Below are positions 1 through 9,805 of a DNA stretch of 50,208 nucleotides, one piece after another. The position numbers were made by a program, and so were the translations under genes. Position 1 is the first letter of the stretch; every line of letters starts with the position of its first letter. Source of the DNA: Candidatus Kuenenia stuttgartensis. GTDB lineage: Bacteria; Planctomycetota; Planctomycetia; Planctomycetales; Planctomycetaceae. The notes below the pieces were generated by a model. The model was not told the DNA's origin. It ran no database searches and saw nothing but the letters and a program-made list of their open reading frames with translations. Location of the stretch: the NCBI GenBank assembly GCA_945904015.1, contig CAMDPK010000033.1, forward strand, positions 1-50,208, in the 5' to 3' direction.

Positions 1-137
<137 letters not shown>

Positions 138-146
138 ATTTGCTTG

Positions 147-168
147 AACGACAGCCGAAGCTGTCGTT
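147..168 (-). other. UUCG-tetraloop hairpin just upstream of mature 16S
   Basis: On the minus strand a 9-bp perfect stem (AACGACAGC / GCTGTCGTT) closes a TTCG loop. With the closing C-G pair this is the extra-stable C(UUCG)G tetraloop. It lies about 10 nt upstream of the predicted mature 16S 5' end. A role in rRNA leader folding or processing is inferred from position. A second short inverted repeat, GTACATC/GATGTAC, lies at 195-201 and 212-218. Confidence 0.7.
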
Positions 169-260
169 GGCGATTAACAAAAAGCTTATCCCATGTACAT
201 CGTCGCAAAATGATGTACTTGCTTCTAACTTGGCTAACTCTTTTCTCGACCACCAACCAA

Positions 261-274
261 ATTTCCAAAGAACA
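261..274 (-). promoter_or_regulatory. boxA-like antitermination site in rRNA leader
   Basis: The minus strand reads TGTTCTTTGGAAAT, close to the conserved bacterial rRNA boxA core (TGTTCTTTGAAAA). It lies between the promoter at 315-342 and the 16S start, where boxA is expected to load the Nus antitermination complex. Assigned by sequence similarity and position only. Confidence 0.65.
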
Positions 275-314
275 GCGTCGCGACCACCAAGGGGCGTTCG
301 CGACGGGGAGGCGA

Positions 315-342
315 ATGATAGCCAGGGCCTATCGAGAGTCAA
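315..342 (-). promoter_or_regulatory. rRNA promoter (sigma70-type)
   Basis: On the minus strand a -35 box TTGACT (337-342) is followed after 16 bp by a -10 box TATCAT (315-320). Further upstream on the same strand is an A-rich tract (about 354-363) that could act as an UP element. Transcription would start near 308 and give a leader of about 170 nt. No second promoter of similar quality was seen before the divergent gene at 451. Confidence 0.7.
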
Positions 343-450
343 TCAACCCGATGCGATTTTTTTCTGAGGCCCAAAGTGGCTATCATCCCGCGGCCGAAAG
401 TGATTCGGCTGCTCGCTTTTTAGACTTCAATCCTTTTCGGAATCCCCACC

Positions 451-1551
451 GTGACAGCAAGTTACATTGGTCGCTTCAAGTCCGAGCTCGACACTCCCGC
501 TCTGTGCATCGACCTTCACTTGATGGACAACAACATCCGGCGAATGGCGGAGTTTCTTCGGGGTCATGGCAAACATTGGCGTCCGCACGCCAAATGCCAC
601 AAGACTCCGGCGATTGCATTGAAGGAGATTGCCGCCGGAGCCATTGGTGTCACGGTCGCCAAAGTTTCTGAGGCCGAAGTCATGGCGGCAGCAGGGATTC
701 GCGACATTCTGATTGCCAACATGATCGTCGGCCAACCAAAGTGGGAACGGCTTGCGGCGCTCTGTGGTTGGGCCGATCCGGTTGTGGCTTGCGACCACTT
801 CGCCCAAATCGAGCCGCTGGCAGCAATCTGTGCTCGGAACGGGGTAACTTGCCGAGTCATCATCGAGATGAACCTCGGCCTGGATCGCGTGGGAACTCGG
901 CCGGGGCGGGACACCTTTGATCTCGCGTTGGCCGTTTCAAAACTCAACGGGATCGAGTTCGTGGGAATCATGGGCTACGAGGGGCACCTGCTGCGAATTG
1001 AGAACGCCGACGACAAGCGGAAGCAGATTTGTGATGCGATGGCGGTGCTCGCCGAGTGCGCCGACAAACTGCGGCGTGACGGCTTGCGATGCGACATCGT
1101 CAGCGCCGGCGGAACAGGGTCGTACCAGATTTCGGCCGAGTGCCCCGGCATCACTGAGCTGCAATGTGGCGGCGGCATCTTTGCAGATCCTTTCTATCTC
1201 CAGGAATGCCATGTGAGCGGGCTTGATTCGGCGCTGACCGTTCTCGCTACGGTTGTCAGCCGGCCAACGCTCGACCGAGCGGTGCTCGACAGCGGGCGCA
1301 AGACATTGAATCCAGACGTTCAATTGCCGATCGTCAAAGGCTGGCCTGACGCAACGGTCAAACGGCTCAGTGCTGAGCACTGCGAATTGACACTTGGCCC
1401 GCAGTCACAGAATCTGAAGATTGGCGACAAAGTCGAGTTGATCGTCGGATACGCCGACTTCACGACGCCGCTCCACGATCACTTTTATGGCTTTCGCGGC
1501 GAGCGACTCGAGGTTGTCTGGCCGATTTTGGGTCGAGGGAAATTGCAGTGA
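451..1551 (+). CDS. D-threonine aldolase / D-serine dehydratase-like PLP enzyme
   Basis: 366 residues, GTG start. The N-terminal half is an alanine-racemase-type TIM barrel: the segment RPHAKCHK carries the likely PLP-binding lysine (K48), followed by family landmarks such as a VAKVSEAEVMAAAGI segment and GYEGH. The C-terminal beta domain contains a metal-site-like HDH followed by a VVWPILGRG segment, typical of the DSD1/D-threonine aldolase family. These enzymes act in the cytoplasm on D-amino acids or beta-hydroxy amino acids, using PLP plus a divalent metal. Substrate cannot be decided from sequence: D-threonine aldolase, D-serine dehydratase and 3-hydroxyaspartate enzymes share this fold. 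No Shine-Dalgarno is obvious. The gene is divergent from the rRNA promoter and convergent with the next gene, 7 bp away. Confidence 0.85.
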   Translation: MTASYIGRFKSELDTPALCIDLHLMDNNIRRMAEFLRGHGKHWRPHAKCHKTPAIALKEIAAGAIGVTVAKVSEAEVMAAAGIRDILIANMIVGQPKWERLAALCGWADPVVACDHFAQIEPLAAICARNGVTCRVIIEMNLGLDRVGTRPGRDTFDLALAVSKLNGIEFVGIMGYEGHLLRIENADDKRKQICDAMAVLAECADKLRRDGLRCDIVSAGGTGSYQISAECPGITELQCGGGIFADPFYLQECHVSGLDSALTVLATVVSRPTLDRAVLDSGRKTLNPDVQLPIVKGWPDATVKRLSAEHCELTLGPQSQNLKIGDKVELIVGYADFTTPLHDHFYGFRGERLEVVWPILGRGKLQ

Positions 1552-1558
1552 GCGGCTC

Positions 1559-2071
1559 TCACTGCACCAAGTCCTTCGTCAACACAATCGCTTCGGCGGG
1601 GATGCCGGCTTGGACAAGTTCTGATTGCAGCTTCTGCCAAGCGGTGACTCGCGCGGATTCGCTGCGGAGGATGCGGACGCGAAGCCCTTCGTCGTTGGGC
1701 TTCGCGCTCAGCGAAAGCTGTACAAGCTCATCCAACTCGGCGGGAAAATAGCCGTTGCCTTTGCGAGTTTTTCGCCAGACCGCATAGTGCCGGTCTTCGA
1801 CCAGGATCGTCAGCACATCGTCGAGCGGTTCTGCATCGGTGCGTTTTGGCTTCGAGCCCTGCTCTTCCGTGTCGGATTTGGTCGAGCCATCGCCCGCCTG
1901 AACCGCGACGTTGTTAACGTCCGGCTTGCCAAGAATTCCGTCACCGCCGGAGCCTAGCCCGAAACCGCTGCCCATGTGTGGCAGTTTGTCGGAGAGCCAA
2001 ATGCCGGCGATTAAACCGATCGCCAACGTCCCACCCAGAATTGTTCGCTTGCGGGGAAGCCAATGTGCCAT
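1559..2071 (-). CDS. hypothetical membrane-anchored protein, ExbD/TolR-like C-terminus
   Basis: 170 residues. One N-terminal hydrophobic segment (about residues 9-27) follows a basic start (RKR), so the protein is probably anchored in the inner membrane with its bulk in the periplasm. A Gly/Ser-rich and charged linker (about 35-80) leads to a C-terminal domain whose pattern of beta strands and helices (VLTILVEDRHY... LRVRILRSESA... AGIPAEAIVLT) resembles the periplasmic part of ExbD/TolR. This likeness is inferred by eye, and the usual ExbD transmembrane aspartate is not evident. A good ribosome site (AAAGGAC, 8 nt before ATG) supports the start. It lies downstream of prs on the same strand, 121 bp away, and may share its transcript. 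No function is assigned. Confidence 0.7.
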   Translation of the reverse strand: MAHWLPRKRTILGGTLAIGLIAGIWLSDKLPHMGSGFGLGSGGDGILGKPDVNNVAVQAGDGSTKSDTEEQGSKPKRTDAEPLDDVLTILVEDRHYAVWRKTRKGNGYFPAELDELVQLSLSAKPNDEGLRVRILRSESARVTAWQKLQSELVQAGIPAEAIVLTKDLVQ

Positions 2072-2192
2072 CGGAAAGTCCTTTCGCCTGGAGGCCGATG
2101 GATTTTGGTTGGTTGGCGGAATTTTGCCACACCGTTGCCTTCAATCTGCCGCGAATTTCTCAAACGCGACGCGGCCTCCGAAAATCACGGAA

Positions 2193-3200
<1,008 letters not shown>

Positions 3201-3281
3201 GCGGGCCTCGGTACGGTGAAAGTCGGGCCGCATGATATCGGTGCGAGGGGTGAACTCAAGCGGGCTGGAGTGCGCTGACAC

Positions 3282-3379
3282 GGTGAGGGGGTGACAAGGT
3301 GACACGCGGCGAGCACTTGGTTGACGATGAATCGCCAGCGGCGTATCAAATCACGCCCTCACCTTGTCACCCTCTCACC
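3282..3379. repeat. inverted pair element, GGTGAGGGGGTGACAAGGTGA word
   Basis: A 21-bp word at 3282-3302 is repeated in inverse orientation at 3359-3379 with one mismatch; the spacer is 56 bp. It occupies the divergent intergenic region between prs and the aldo/keto reductase gene. It has the same architecture as the other inverted pairs of this window but a different word. Confidence 0.75.
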
Positions 3380-3411
3380 CATCCGCCACCAACTTCCGAA
3401 AGCCTCCCACG

Positions 3412-4419
3412 ATGAACTACCGCCTGCTCGGCACCACCGGCGTTCGCGTTTCTCCGCTTTGCCTTGGGACGATGATGTTCGGCGGAGCGACCGACGAAGA
3501 GACGTCGATCCGCATCATTTACAAGGCGATCGACCAAGGGATCAACTTCATCGACACGGCTGACATGTACGCCGGCGGCAAGTCGGAGGAAATCGTCGGC
3601 AAAGCCCTCGTCGGCAAGTGGGATCAGGTGGTGCTGGCGACCAAAGGCCGGCAGGTGATGGGAACCGGCCCGAACGACAAGGGAGGGAGCCGCTACCACA
3701 TGATGCGAGCACTCGAAGCCAGCTTGCGGCGGCTGAAGTGCGAGCGGATTGACCTCTATTACTACCACGCTCCCGATTACGACACATCCATCGACGAAAC
3801 GCTGCGAGCGCTCGACGACATGGTGCGGCAAGGCAAAGTCTTGAACATCGCCTGCTCGAACTTCCGAGCGTGGTGGCTGTGCGAGGCGTTGTGGACCAGC
3901 GACCGATTGAACCTCAACAAGTTCTGCTGCGTGCAACCACTCTACAACATCGTGAACCGCGACATTGAGGTTGAGCTGCTGCCGCTGTTCCAAGAGCACA
4001 AGATCGGCGTGGTCAGCTACAGCCCGCTGGCTCGTGGCGTGCTCTCCGGCAAGTACAAGCCTGGCGAGTCGTTCCCAGAAGGGAGCCGAGCGGCTCGCGG
4101 GGACAAGCGGATGAAAGAGGCCGAACTCCGCGATTCCAGCTTCGAGATCTCGCAGCAGATCGCCGCCTATTGCCAGAAGCGTGGCGTGGCGATGACTCAG
4201 TTCGCGCTGGCGTGGTGCATCGCGAATCCGATTCTGACCGCGGCAATCCTCGGCCCGCGCACGATGGAGCAGTTCGATGACAACTTCGGAGCGATCAACC
4301 TCACAATCACCGCCGAGGACGAAGCCTTCATCGACAGTATCAACCCGCCTGGTGAGCACAGCGGCAAAGGCTTTCAAGACGTCGCATATCCGGTGACGGG
4401 GCGTCCCAAGCAAATCTGA
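3412..4419 (+). CDS. aldo/keto reductase
   Basis: 335 residues from ATG 3412 (MNYRLLGTTGVRVSPLCLG). NADPH-dependent reductase with a TIM-barrel fold. The catalytic tetrad is visible: Asp and Tyr in DTADMYAGG, Lys in ATKGR and His in YYYHAPD. The C-terminal cofactor-binding part includes SYSPLARGVLSGKY and the typical AILGPRTMEQ segment. Length and motifs match the tyrosine-auxotrophy/YajO-like AKR group, which reduces aldehydes or ketones in the cytoplasm; the true substrate is unknown. It stands alone, divergent from prs and followed by an inverted-pair element that may terminate its transcript. Confidence 0.92.
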   Translation: MNYRLLGTTGVRVSPLCLGTMMFGGATDEETSIRIIYKAIDQGINFIDTADMYAGGKSEEIVGKALVGKWDQVVLATKGRQVMGTGPNDKGGSRYHMMRALEASLRRLKCERIDLYYYHAPDYDTSIDETLRALDDMVRQGKVLNIACSNFRAWWLCEALWTSDRLNLNKFCCVQPLYNIVNRDIEVELLPLFQEHKIGVVSYSPLARGVLSGKYKPGESFPEGSRAARGDKRMKEAELRDSSFEISQQIAAYCQKRGVAMTQFALAWCIANPILTAAILGPRTMEQFDDNFGAINLTITAEDEAFIDSINPPGEHSGKGFQDVAYPVTGRPKQI

Positions 4420-4436
4420 ATCAGCCTGCCCGGTCC

Positions 4437-4593
4437 ACTCTCCCTCCGGGAGAGGGCTAGGGCGAGGGAACCATTTGACGATTGACGTTGGCAATCACGA
4501 ATGAATTTTCCGGGCACGATTTCGTCCTCGGCGACTGAATCTTCAACGATCCCTCACCCGGCCTTCGGCCACCCTCTCCCAAAGGGAGAGGGA
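4437..4593. repeat. inverted pair element, CTCTCCC...GAGGG word
   Basis: Arm 1 at 4437-4472 (contains CTCCCTCCGGGAGAGGG) and arm 2 at 4551-4593 (CCCTCACCCGGCC... ending AAAGGGAGAGGG) are imperfect inverse copies. Arm 2 has about 10 extra bases (GGCCTTCGGCC, itself a small palindrome). Each arm also contains a short internal hairpin. The pair fills the gap between the aldo/keto reductase and dus genes. The purine tract of arm 2 lies 15 nt before the dus start. The same word family recurs at 41431-41541. Confidence 0.8.
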
Positions 4594-4608
4594 CTTGTTT
4601 GATGACTG

Positions 4609-5679
4609 ATGGCGATGATGACGTTTCCTCCGGCGGTGAGTTACGGGGCCTTGCGACTGCGCTCGCGGTATTTGCTCTCGCCGCTCGCCGGTTTCACGAA
4701 CATGCCGTTTCGACGAATCGTGCATGAGATCGGCGGCGTCGGGCTGACGACGACCGATCTGGTCAACGCCCGCGCATTGTTGTTTCAGAGTCCGAAGACG
4801 CTGGAGTTGATCGAGACGTGCGAGGTTGAGTCGCCGTTCGCGGTGCAGATCTTCGGCAGCGATGTTGGGACGATGTGCGAGGCGGCGAAGCTGCTCGAAG
4901 CACGCGGAGTCGATTCGATCGACATCAACATGGGCTGTCCGGTGCGGAGGATCGTGGCGAACGGTTCGGGAGCCAGCATGATGTGTCGACCGGACGAGAC
5001 GTTGTCGCTCATCCGAGCGATCGTCGAGGCGGTGCGGATTCCGGTGACGGTCAAGATGCGGCTCGGATGGGACGCGACGCAACTCACCGCTCCGTTTTTC
5101 GCTCGCGAGTTCGAGCAGGCCGGCATCGCGGCGGTCGCGATTCACGGCCGCACGCGGGAGCAAGGCTTCTCCGGTTTCGTCGATCGCGACGGCATTCGGC
5201 GGGTCGTCGACGCGGTCGAGCGAATTCCGATCATCGGCAACGGCGACGTCCGCACCGTGGCCGATGCGGAGGTCATGCTGCGCGAGACCGGCTGTCACGG
5301 TGTCTCGATCGGCCGTGGAGCACTCGCCAATCCGTGGATTTTCCGGCAACTGGTCGAATGGGAAACGACCGGCTCGTTCGGCCCGGCTGGAACCTTCGAT
5401 GATCGGCTCGCGTTGATGCAGCGGCAGTTCCGGTATCTCGCCAAACGTCGCGGCGTCGAGTCGGCAATCATCGGCTTTCGCAAGATGGCTCACTGGTATT
5501 TGAAGGCCATGCACGTCCGAGCGAAGTTGCGGCACGAGTTCCAGCTCATTCGCAATCCCGACGGGTTGGATCGCTACTTCGAGAAGCTCGCAGCCGAAGG
5601 CCCGGTGAATGGCAACCGCACCGGCGAGCTGCCGGAGATGCACATTCCGGTTCCGAGCGGACCGGTCGAGCGTTGGTGA
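4609..5679 (+). CDS. dus: tRNA-dihydrouridine synthase
   Basis: 356 residues. FMN-dependent reductase that converts uridine to dihydrouridine in the tRNA D-loop. An N-terminal TIM barrel begins with SPLAGFTNMPFRRI; the catalytic cysteine lies in the Dus signature DINMGCPV, followed by GSGASMM, TVKMRLGW, AIHGRTREQGFSG and the phosphate-binding IGNGDV and SIGRGALANPWIF segments. A C-terminal helical tRNA-binding domain follows (about residues 240-340). The pattern fits the DusB-type subfamily, but the subtype is not certain. Start ATG 4609 was taken; ATG codons at 4615 and 4618 are also in frame. It is convergent with the acyltransferase gene. Confidence 0.93.
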   Translation: MAMMTFPPAVSYGALRLRSRYLLSPLAGFTNMPFRRIVHEIGGVGLTTTDLVNARALLFQSPKTLELIETCEVESPFAVQIFGSDVGTMCEAAKLLEARGVDSIDINMGCPVRRIVANGSGASMMCRPDETLSLIRAIVEAVRIPVTVKMRLGWDATQLTAPFFAREFEQAGIAAVAIHGRTREQGFSGFVDRDGIRRVVDAVERIPIIGNGDVRTVADAEVMLRETGCHGVSIGRGALANPWIFRQLVEWETTGSFGPAGTFDDRLALMQRQFRYLAKRRGVESAIIGFRKMAHWYLKAMHVRAKLRHEFQLIRNPDGLDRYFEKLAAEGPVNGNRTGELPEMHIPVPSGPVERW

Positions 5680-5732
5680 TTTCGTGGCGGATGCGTCTCG
5701 CATCCGATCGACGCGAGACGCGTCGGCCACGT

Positions 5733-6701
5733 TCAGGCGGCCTTGCGAGCGGAGCGTCGTTGTTGCGGGACGCTCTTCCAGCGGCGGTGGACCCAGAAAT
5801 ACTGCTCCGGGGCGCGGCGGATCAGGCGTTCGAGTGCGGCGGTGTAGCGGCGAGTGATCTCGCCGACCGGATCGGTGCTGTCGATCGTTTCAGGGTCGAT
5901 GATCTCTTCGCAGACGAGTTGAAACTTGGACCACGCGGGGCCGATGGAATCAGTGCGTTGATAATTGTCCGGCAGTCGAATCGCTCCGCCAACGCAGATC
6001 AACGCGCGATATTCGAGAGCGAGCAACGCGATGGATTTGAACGTCGAAGCCGGCTTGCCGAAGAAATCCACGAACAGCCCGCGCGGGCCGGCGTCTTGAT
6101 CGCACAGCAGCGCGACATGTCCGCGCTGAGCCAACTGCGGCAGCATCTGCTCGGACGCCCCCTCTTTCGAGAACAGCCGGTGACCGGTGTGCTCGCGAAA
6201 GCGTTTGAACCAGGCGTGCAGGTACGGGTTGTCCAAATCGCGAGCGACGACACCCATCGGATAGCCGAACAAGCCGAACGCGGTGTTGGCGACCTCCCAA
6301 TTCCCGAAGTGGCCGCTGACGAGGATCACAGGACGGCCGGTGTTGAACGCTCGCCAGCACGCCTGCCGGCCGGGTCCGTACTCGACGTAGTTCAGACAAT
6401 TCTCGCTGCGAACTTTGCGCGGAAGCTGGACGATCTCAATGACGACTCGGAAGAGATGTACCCACATGCTGCGGATGTGCCGATCGATGACCGCGTCCGG
6501 CACGTCCGGACCCAACGCTTGCCGCAGATTCTCTTGGGCGACGTCGTAGCGAGTCAGCCGATGCGGCAACATTCCCAGAACGACGGAGGCCAACGCCTCG
6601 GCCAATTCACGTCCGCGAGCGGGGGACAGCATCAGCACGACACACTCGATCGCGCGAAACGCGAGATACTCCAGCCGATGTCGCCAACGCAACCAATTCA
6701 T
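5733..6701 (-). CDS. lipid A biosynthesis-type lauroyl/myristoyl acyltransferase
   Basis: 322 residues of the LpxL/LpxM/HtrB family, inner-membrane enzymes that transfer a second fatty acyl chain to a lipid A precursor or a related lipid. A hydrophobic N-terminal segment (about residues 12-45) anchors the protein. The catalytic H-x4-(D/E) motif is in SGHFGNWEV, and family blocks such as LCDQDAGPRGLFVDFFG and the C-terminal EQYFWVHRRWK follow. The last block is a strong family signature. Its presence supports an outer membrane with lipid A-like lipid in this organism. The acyl chain and acceptor cannot be read from sequence. Confidence 0.88.
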   Translation of the reverse strand: MNWLRWRHRLEYLAFRAIECVVLMLSPARGRELAEALASVVLGMLPHRLTRYDVAQENLRQALGPDVPDAVIDRHIRSMWVHLFRVVIEIVQLPRKVRSENCLNYVEYGPGRQACWRAFNTGRPVILVSGHFGNWEVANTAFGLFGYPMGVVARDLDNPYLHAWFKRFREHTGHRLFSKEGASEQMLPQLAQRGHVALLCDQDAGPRGLFVDFFGKPASTFKSIALLALEYRALICVGGAIRLPDNYQRTDSIGPAWSKFQLVCEEIIDPETIDSTDPVGEITRRYTAALERLIRRAPEQYFWVHRRWKSVPQQRRSARKAA

Positions 6702-6733
6702 GCGGCACTCCGTTGCCTCGCGTGGAGTCGGTT

Positions 6734-6804
6734 GGCGAGCGGGGATGTGAGTCCCACGAGGATTTCGGCGGGATCACTCGGAGGACTGACGTCCCCCGCT
6801 CGCC
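6734..6804. repeat. inverted pair element, GGCGAGCGGGG(G)A word
   Basis: Arm 1 at 6734-6755 (GGCGAGCGGGGATGTGAGTCC) and arm 2 at 6784-6804 (ends GTCCCCCGCTCGCC) are inverse copies with several mismatches. It lies upstream of the acyltransferase start, in the gap before the RTX gene. It belongs to the same word family as 8801-8866, 29276-29350 and the solo unit at 23671-23699. Nothing else is recognised in 6702-6896. Confidence 0.65.
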
Positions 6805-6896
6805 GACTTGTACCACAACCGACAACCTGCCCCACGAAAAGCGGCGGGAGTCTGAAGCGGATGCCAAACACCGTCAATGCGAGTGCCTGAGCAACA

Positions 6897-8573
6897 TCAT
6901 CCACCCAGTGATTGCAGCAGGAATTGAAGCTGATCCAGAGTCAGATCGCTCAGGATCCGCTGACCTCGCGAGTTCAGCGTGCCGCTCGTCGAACTGGAAG
7001 AACTGGACAGGTTCGCCTGGCTGACCGGATCGTCTCCGCCGTCGGAGATGACGATGTCGAACGAATCGCTGATGATGTCATCGTCGCCAGAGCCTCCAAC
7101 CACGCTGTCTCGTCCAAAACCAGACTCGAGATGGTCGTCGCCACCGCCGCCGAAGAGCGTGTCGTTGCCGTCTTCGCCCAGCAGCGTGTCGCTTTCCGAT
7201 CCGCCTTGGATGCTATCGTTGCCCGTGCCGCCGTCGAGTTCATTGTTCCCTTCGTTGCCGGTCAACGTGTCGTTGCCGGTGCCGCCAATCAACGTGTCGT
7301 CGCCGTCGTCGGACGAGAGCGAGTCGAAGCCAAAGTTATCGGCGTCGCCGTAGAGAACGTCGTTGCCAGTGCCGCCATCGAGGCTGTCGCTGCCCGACTC
7401 GCCAGACAGTGAGTCGTTGCCGTCGCCACCCAGAGCGGTGTCGTCACCGGCTCCGAGATCAATCGAATCATTGCCTGCGCCGGCATCCACCGAATCGCTG
7501 CCGTCTCCGGCGAAGATCGTGTCCGCGCCGTTGCCCGTGAGAATCGTGTCCGAATTGGCTCCGCCAAACACCGAATCGTTTCCATCGCCCGCATCGAGCG
7601 AGTCCGCTCCTGCCGCCGACGTCAGCGTGTCGTTGCCCGCTCCACCGAGCAGGGTGTTGTTGGCGGTGTCCGTGCCCGCCGTCAGCCGGTCATTGCCGTC
7701 CTCGCCTTGCAGCGAGTCGGAACCCGCGCCGCCATCGACGACGTCGTTGCCATCACCGGCCGAGAGGCTGTCGTCTCCGGCACCGCCCGACAGCACATCG
7801 TTCCCCAGACCGCCAGTCGCGGTATCGTTGCCGTCGCCGCCAACCAATTGATCGTTGCCGTCACCACCCGTGAGTTGATCGTCACCCACGCCTCCCGACA
7901 GGACATCCACGCCGATGCTGCCTGTCAGCGAGTCATTTCCGGCATCACCGGTGAGCACATTGTTGCCGGAACCTCCATTGAGCGTGTCGTTCTGGTTGCC
8001 GCCGACCAGCGTGTCGTTGCCGGTGCCTCCGTCGATTGAATCAGCTCCGTCGCCCCCTTGAACGTTGTCGTTGCCGTTACCCGCGACGACAGTGTCGTTG
8101 CCCAGCCCCGCCAGGATCGTGTCGTTGCCGTCACCTCCCTTGAGACTTTCCGCGAACGCACTCCCTGTGATGCGATCATTCCCAGCACCACCATCGACTT
8201 GAACGTCTCGCAGACGGGTGAAGACCGATGCGGTGACGCCCGTCAGATCGATCCGATTGTTGCCGGTACCGCCAATGACGATCAACTTGGACACGTTGGC
8301 AGCGGACACCTGAGCGCCCACCAACGCACCATTGATCGTGACCTGACCTGTCGCATTCACCGCGACGGTGATCGCATCGGCGGCGGTCGCCGTGATCGTC
8401 AGCGTGCGGTCGGTCGTTGAACCCACGGATGCGCTCACGAGCGTCGAGATGGTCAACAGGCACCGTCCCTCGAAACGCTCAACTTGAACGGCCGCGCGAT
8501 CGTCGGCTCGTCCTGAGGTCCGACGACGCGAAACCGATTGATCCGAACGCCACTTTTTCCAAAAGCTCAACAT
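6897..8573 (-). CDS. secreted RTX calcium-binding repeat protein
   Basis: 558 residues from ATG 8573, which has GGAG 7 nt upstream; a longer reading to 8660 lacks this. The N-terminus is basic and carries FEGRCLLT, a form of the planctomycete 'LE-x-R-x-LL' motif found near the start of exported giant proteins. A beta-rich segment (about 40-130) is followed by about 350 residues of nonapeptide RTX repeats (GGxGNDxLx), e.g. [11 protein letters not shown] and [11 protein letters not shown]. In known RTX proteins these bind Ca2+ in a beta-roll outside the cell. The tail is Ser-rich, then [15 protein letters not shown]. No catalytic domain is visible, so a cell-surface or matrix structural role is likely. 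No type I secretion genes lie nearby. Confidence 0.88.
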   Translation of the reverse strand: MLSFWKKWRSDQSVSRRRTSGRADDRAAVQVERFEGRCLLTISTLVSASVGSTTDRTLTITATAADAITVAVNATGQVTINGALVGAQVSAANVSKLIVIGGTGNNRIDLTGVTASVFTRLRDVQVDGGAGNDRITGSAFAESLKGGDGNDTILAGLGNDTVVAGNGNDNVQGGDGADSIDGGTGNDTLVGGNQNDTLNGGSGNNVLTGDAGNDSLTGSIGVDVLSGGVGDDQLTGGDGNDQLVGGDGNDTATGGLGNDVLSGGAGDDSLSAGDGNDVVDGGAGSDSLQGEDGNDRLTAGTDTANNTLLGGAGNDTLTSAAGADSLDAGDGNDSVFGGANSDTILTGNGADTIFAGDGSDSVDAGAGNDSIDLGAGDDTALGGDGNDSLSGESGSDSLDGGTGNDVLYGDADNFGFDSLSSDDGDDTLIGGTGNDTLTGNEGNNELDGGTGNDSIQGGSESDTLLGEDGNDTLFGGGGDDHLESGFGRDSVVGGSGDDDIISDSFDIVISDGGDDPVSQANLSSSSSSTSGTLNSRGQRILSDLTLDQLQFLLQSLGG

Positions 8574-8979
8574 GAACTCGCTCCGTCTGATTGCCGCGCA
8601 AAGACCTCGCGGCGTGATCGTGGTGATCCCCTCGAAAAACACGGCGAGCGATTCGCGCACCGAGTCCTTCTCGATTCCTTCCTCGAATCGTCGAGAGACG
8701 AGCCAGCCCTCCAGTTTTCCTAATCGGAATAACCAGAATCACCGGAAACCCTCAGCCTCGCCGGCGGCAAGAATTGCCGGACGTCGCGAGACAGATTGGC
8801 GAGCGGGGGATGTCAATCCCCCGAGTGTGCCTGCCTGAAACCTCGGGGGATTGACATCCCCCGCTCGTCAATCACTCCGGCGTTCGGCCGCCGAGCCGCT
8901 TTGATCTTTGTGGAGTTGCGAGAATCAGCCAGACTGCCGGCCTGTTCGTTGTTCGCGTCACTCTGCGAGAAATGTCGCC
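8574..8979. other. intergenic region between RTX and SDR genes
   Basis: 406 bp divergent gap. It holds the RTX gene's ribosome site and the perfect inverted pair at 8801-8866. Further reading frames exist across it, but they lack motifs and a believable start. No promoter good enough to call was found on either strand. Confidence 0.5.
8801..8866. repeat. perfect 25-bp inverted pair, GGGGGATGTCAATCCCCC word
   Basis: Arm 1 at 8801-8825 and arm 2 at 8842-8866 are exact inverse complements, separated by 16 bp. Each arm also contains its own small palindrome (GGGGGAT...ATCCCCC-like). In RNA the pair would form a very stable hairpin. It is located in the divergent region upstream of the SDR gene. 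Confidence 0.9.
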
Positions 8980-9771
8980 GTGCAACTCATCGACAAAGTC
9001 ATCATTGTGACGGGCGGAGGTCACGGTATTGGCCGAGCACTTTGCCATCGGTTCGCTCAGGAACGACCGCGCGGCTTGATTGTCGCCGATCTCGATGCCG
9101 AGGCCGCCGAGTCGGTCGCTCAGGAAGTCGCTGGAGTCGCGATTCCGGGAGACGTCTGCGACGAGACCCACATTCAGCAATTGGTCGCGGAAGCCGAAGC
9201 TCGCTGGGATCGTGTCGATCTGTTTTGCTCAAACGCCGGATCGACGATCAAAGGAGGCGTTGAAACTCCTGATGCCGACTGGCAGCGGATGTGGGAGCTG
9301 CACGTTCTTTCCAACGTCTACGCCGCGCGAGCCGCCTTGCCCGGTATGTTGGCTCGCGGTCACGGATACTTTCTGCAAACGTCGTCAGCGGCCGGGCTGC
9401 TGACAGAGATTGGTTCGGCAGCGTACTCGGTGACCAAGCATGCAACCGTGTCGTTCGCCGAGTGGCTGTCGATTAACTATCGCCGCGCGGGGATTCGCGT
9501 CTCGTGCCTGTGTCCCTCGGGCGTGCAGACGGACATGCTCAACCTGAACGATCCGGTGCATCAATTCTTGCAGTCGCACGCACTCAGCCCGGACGATGTC
9601 GCCGAATGCGTGGTCCGAGGGATCGACGAAGAAGAATTTCTGATTCTGCCGCACCCCGAAGTGGGGGAGTTCTTCGCCTCAAAGCCGCAAGATTACGATC
9701 GCTGGCTGCACCAGTTTTCACGCATGAAAGAAAAGTGGGAGCGCCCGCGAAAGCTCCGCCCCGCCGCGTGA
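8980..9771 (+). CDS. short-chain dehydrogenase/reductase
   Basis: 263 residues from GTG 8980 (reads QLIDKVIIVTGGGHGIGRAL after the start); a frame open to 8908 adds a non-homologous N-terminus. Classical SDR: the glycine-rich NAD(P) loop TGGGHGIG, the adenine-pocket aspartate in VADLDAE and GDV, the NAG motif in SNAGS, catalytic Ser in TSSAAG and the YSVTK dyad. D at the end of strand 2 suggests a preference for NAD(H). The C-terminal part (EEEFLILPHPEVGEFF...) resembles SDRs often found beside acyl-CoA and alcohol metabolism genes. Substrate is unknown. It sits alone between the two RTX genes and is convergent with the second. Confidence 0.9.
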   Translation: MQLIDKVIIVTGGGHGIGRALCHRFAQERPRGLIVADLDAEAAESVAQEVAGVAIPGDVCDETHIQQLVAEAEARWDRVDLFCSNAGSTIKGGVETPDADWQRMWELHVLSNVYAARAALPGMLARGHGYFLQTSSAAGLLTEIGSAAYSVTKHATVSFAEWLSINYRRAGIRVSCLCPSGVQTDMLNLNDPVHQFLQSHALSPDDVAECVVRGIDEEEFLILPHPEVGEFFASKPQDYDRWLHQFSRMKEKWERPRKLRPAA

Positions 9772-9805
9772 CAGGCCTGCTGAATCGACAACGGCCAACC
9801 AATCG

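Noticed and set aside
381..386. TATCAT on the plus strand as a -10 box for the gene at 451
   Set aside because: No acceptable -35 lies 16-18 bp upstream (only a T-tract).
4543..5730. 395-codon minus-strand frame opposite dus
   Set aside because: Shadow of a conserved gene; no start site and no domain.
6897..8573. Regularly spaced repeats that could be taken for a CRISPR array
   Set aside because: The spacing is 27 bp and matches nonapeptide RTX codons in a continuous reading frame; there are no unique spacers of constant length.
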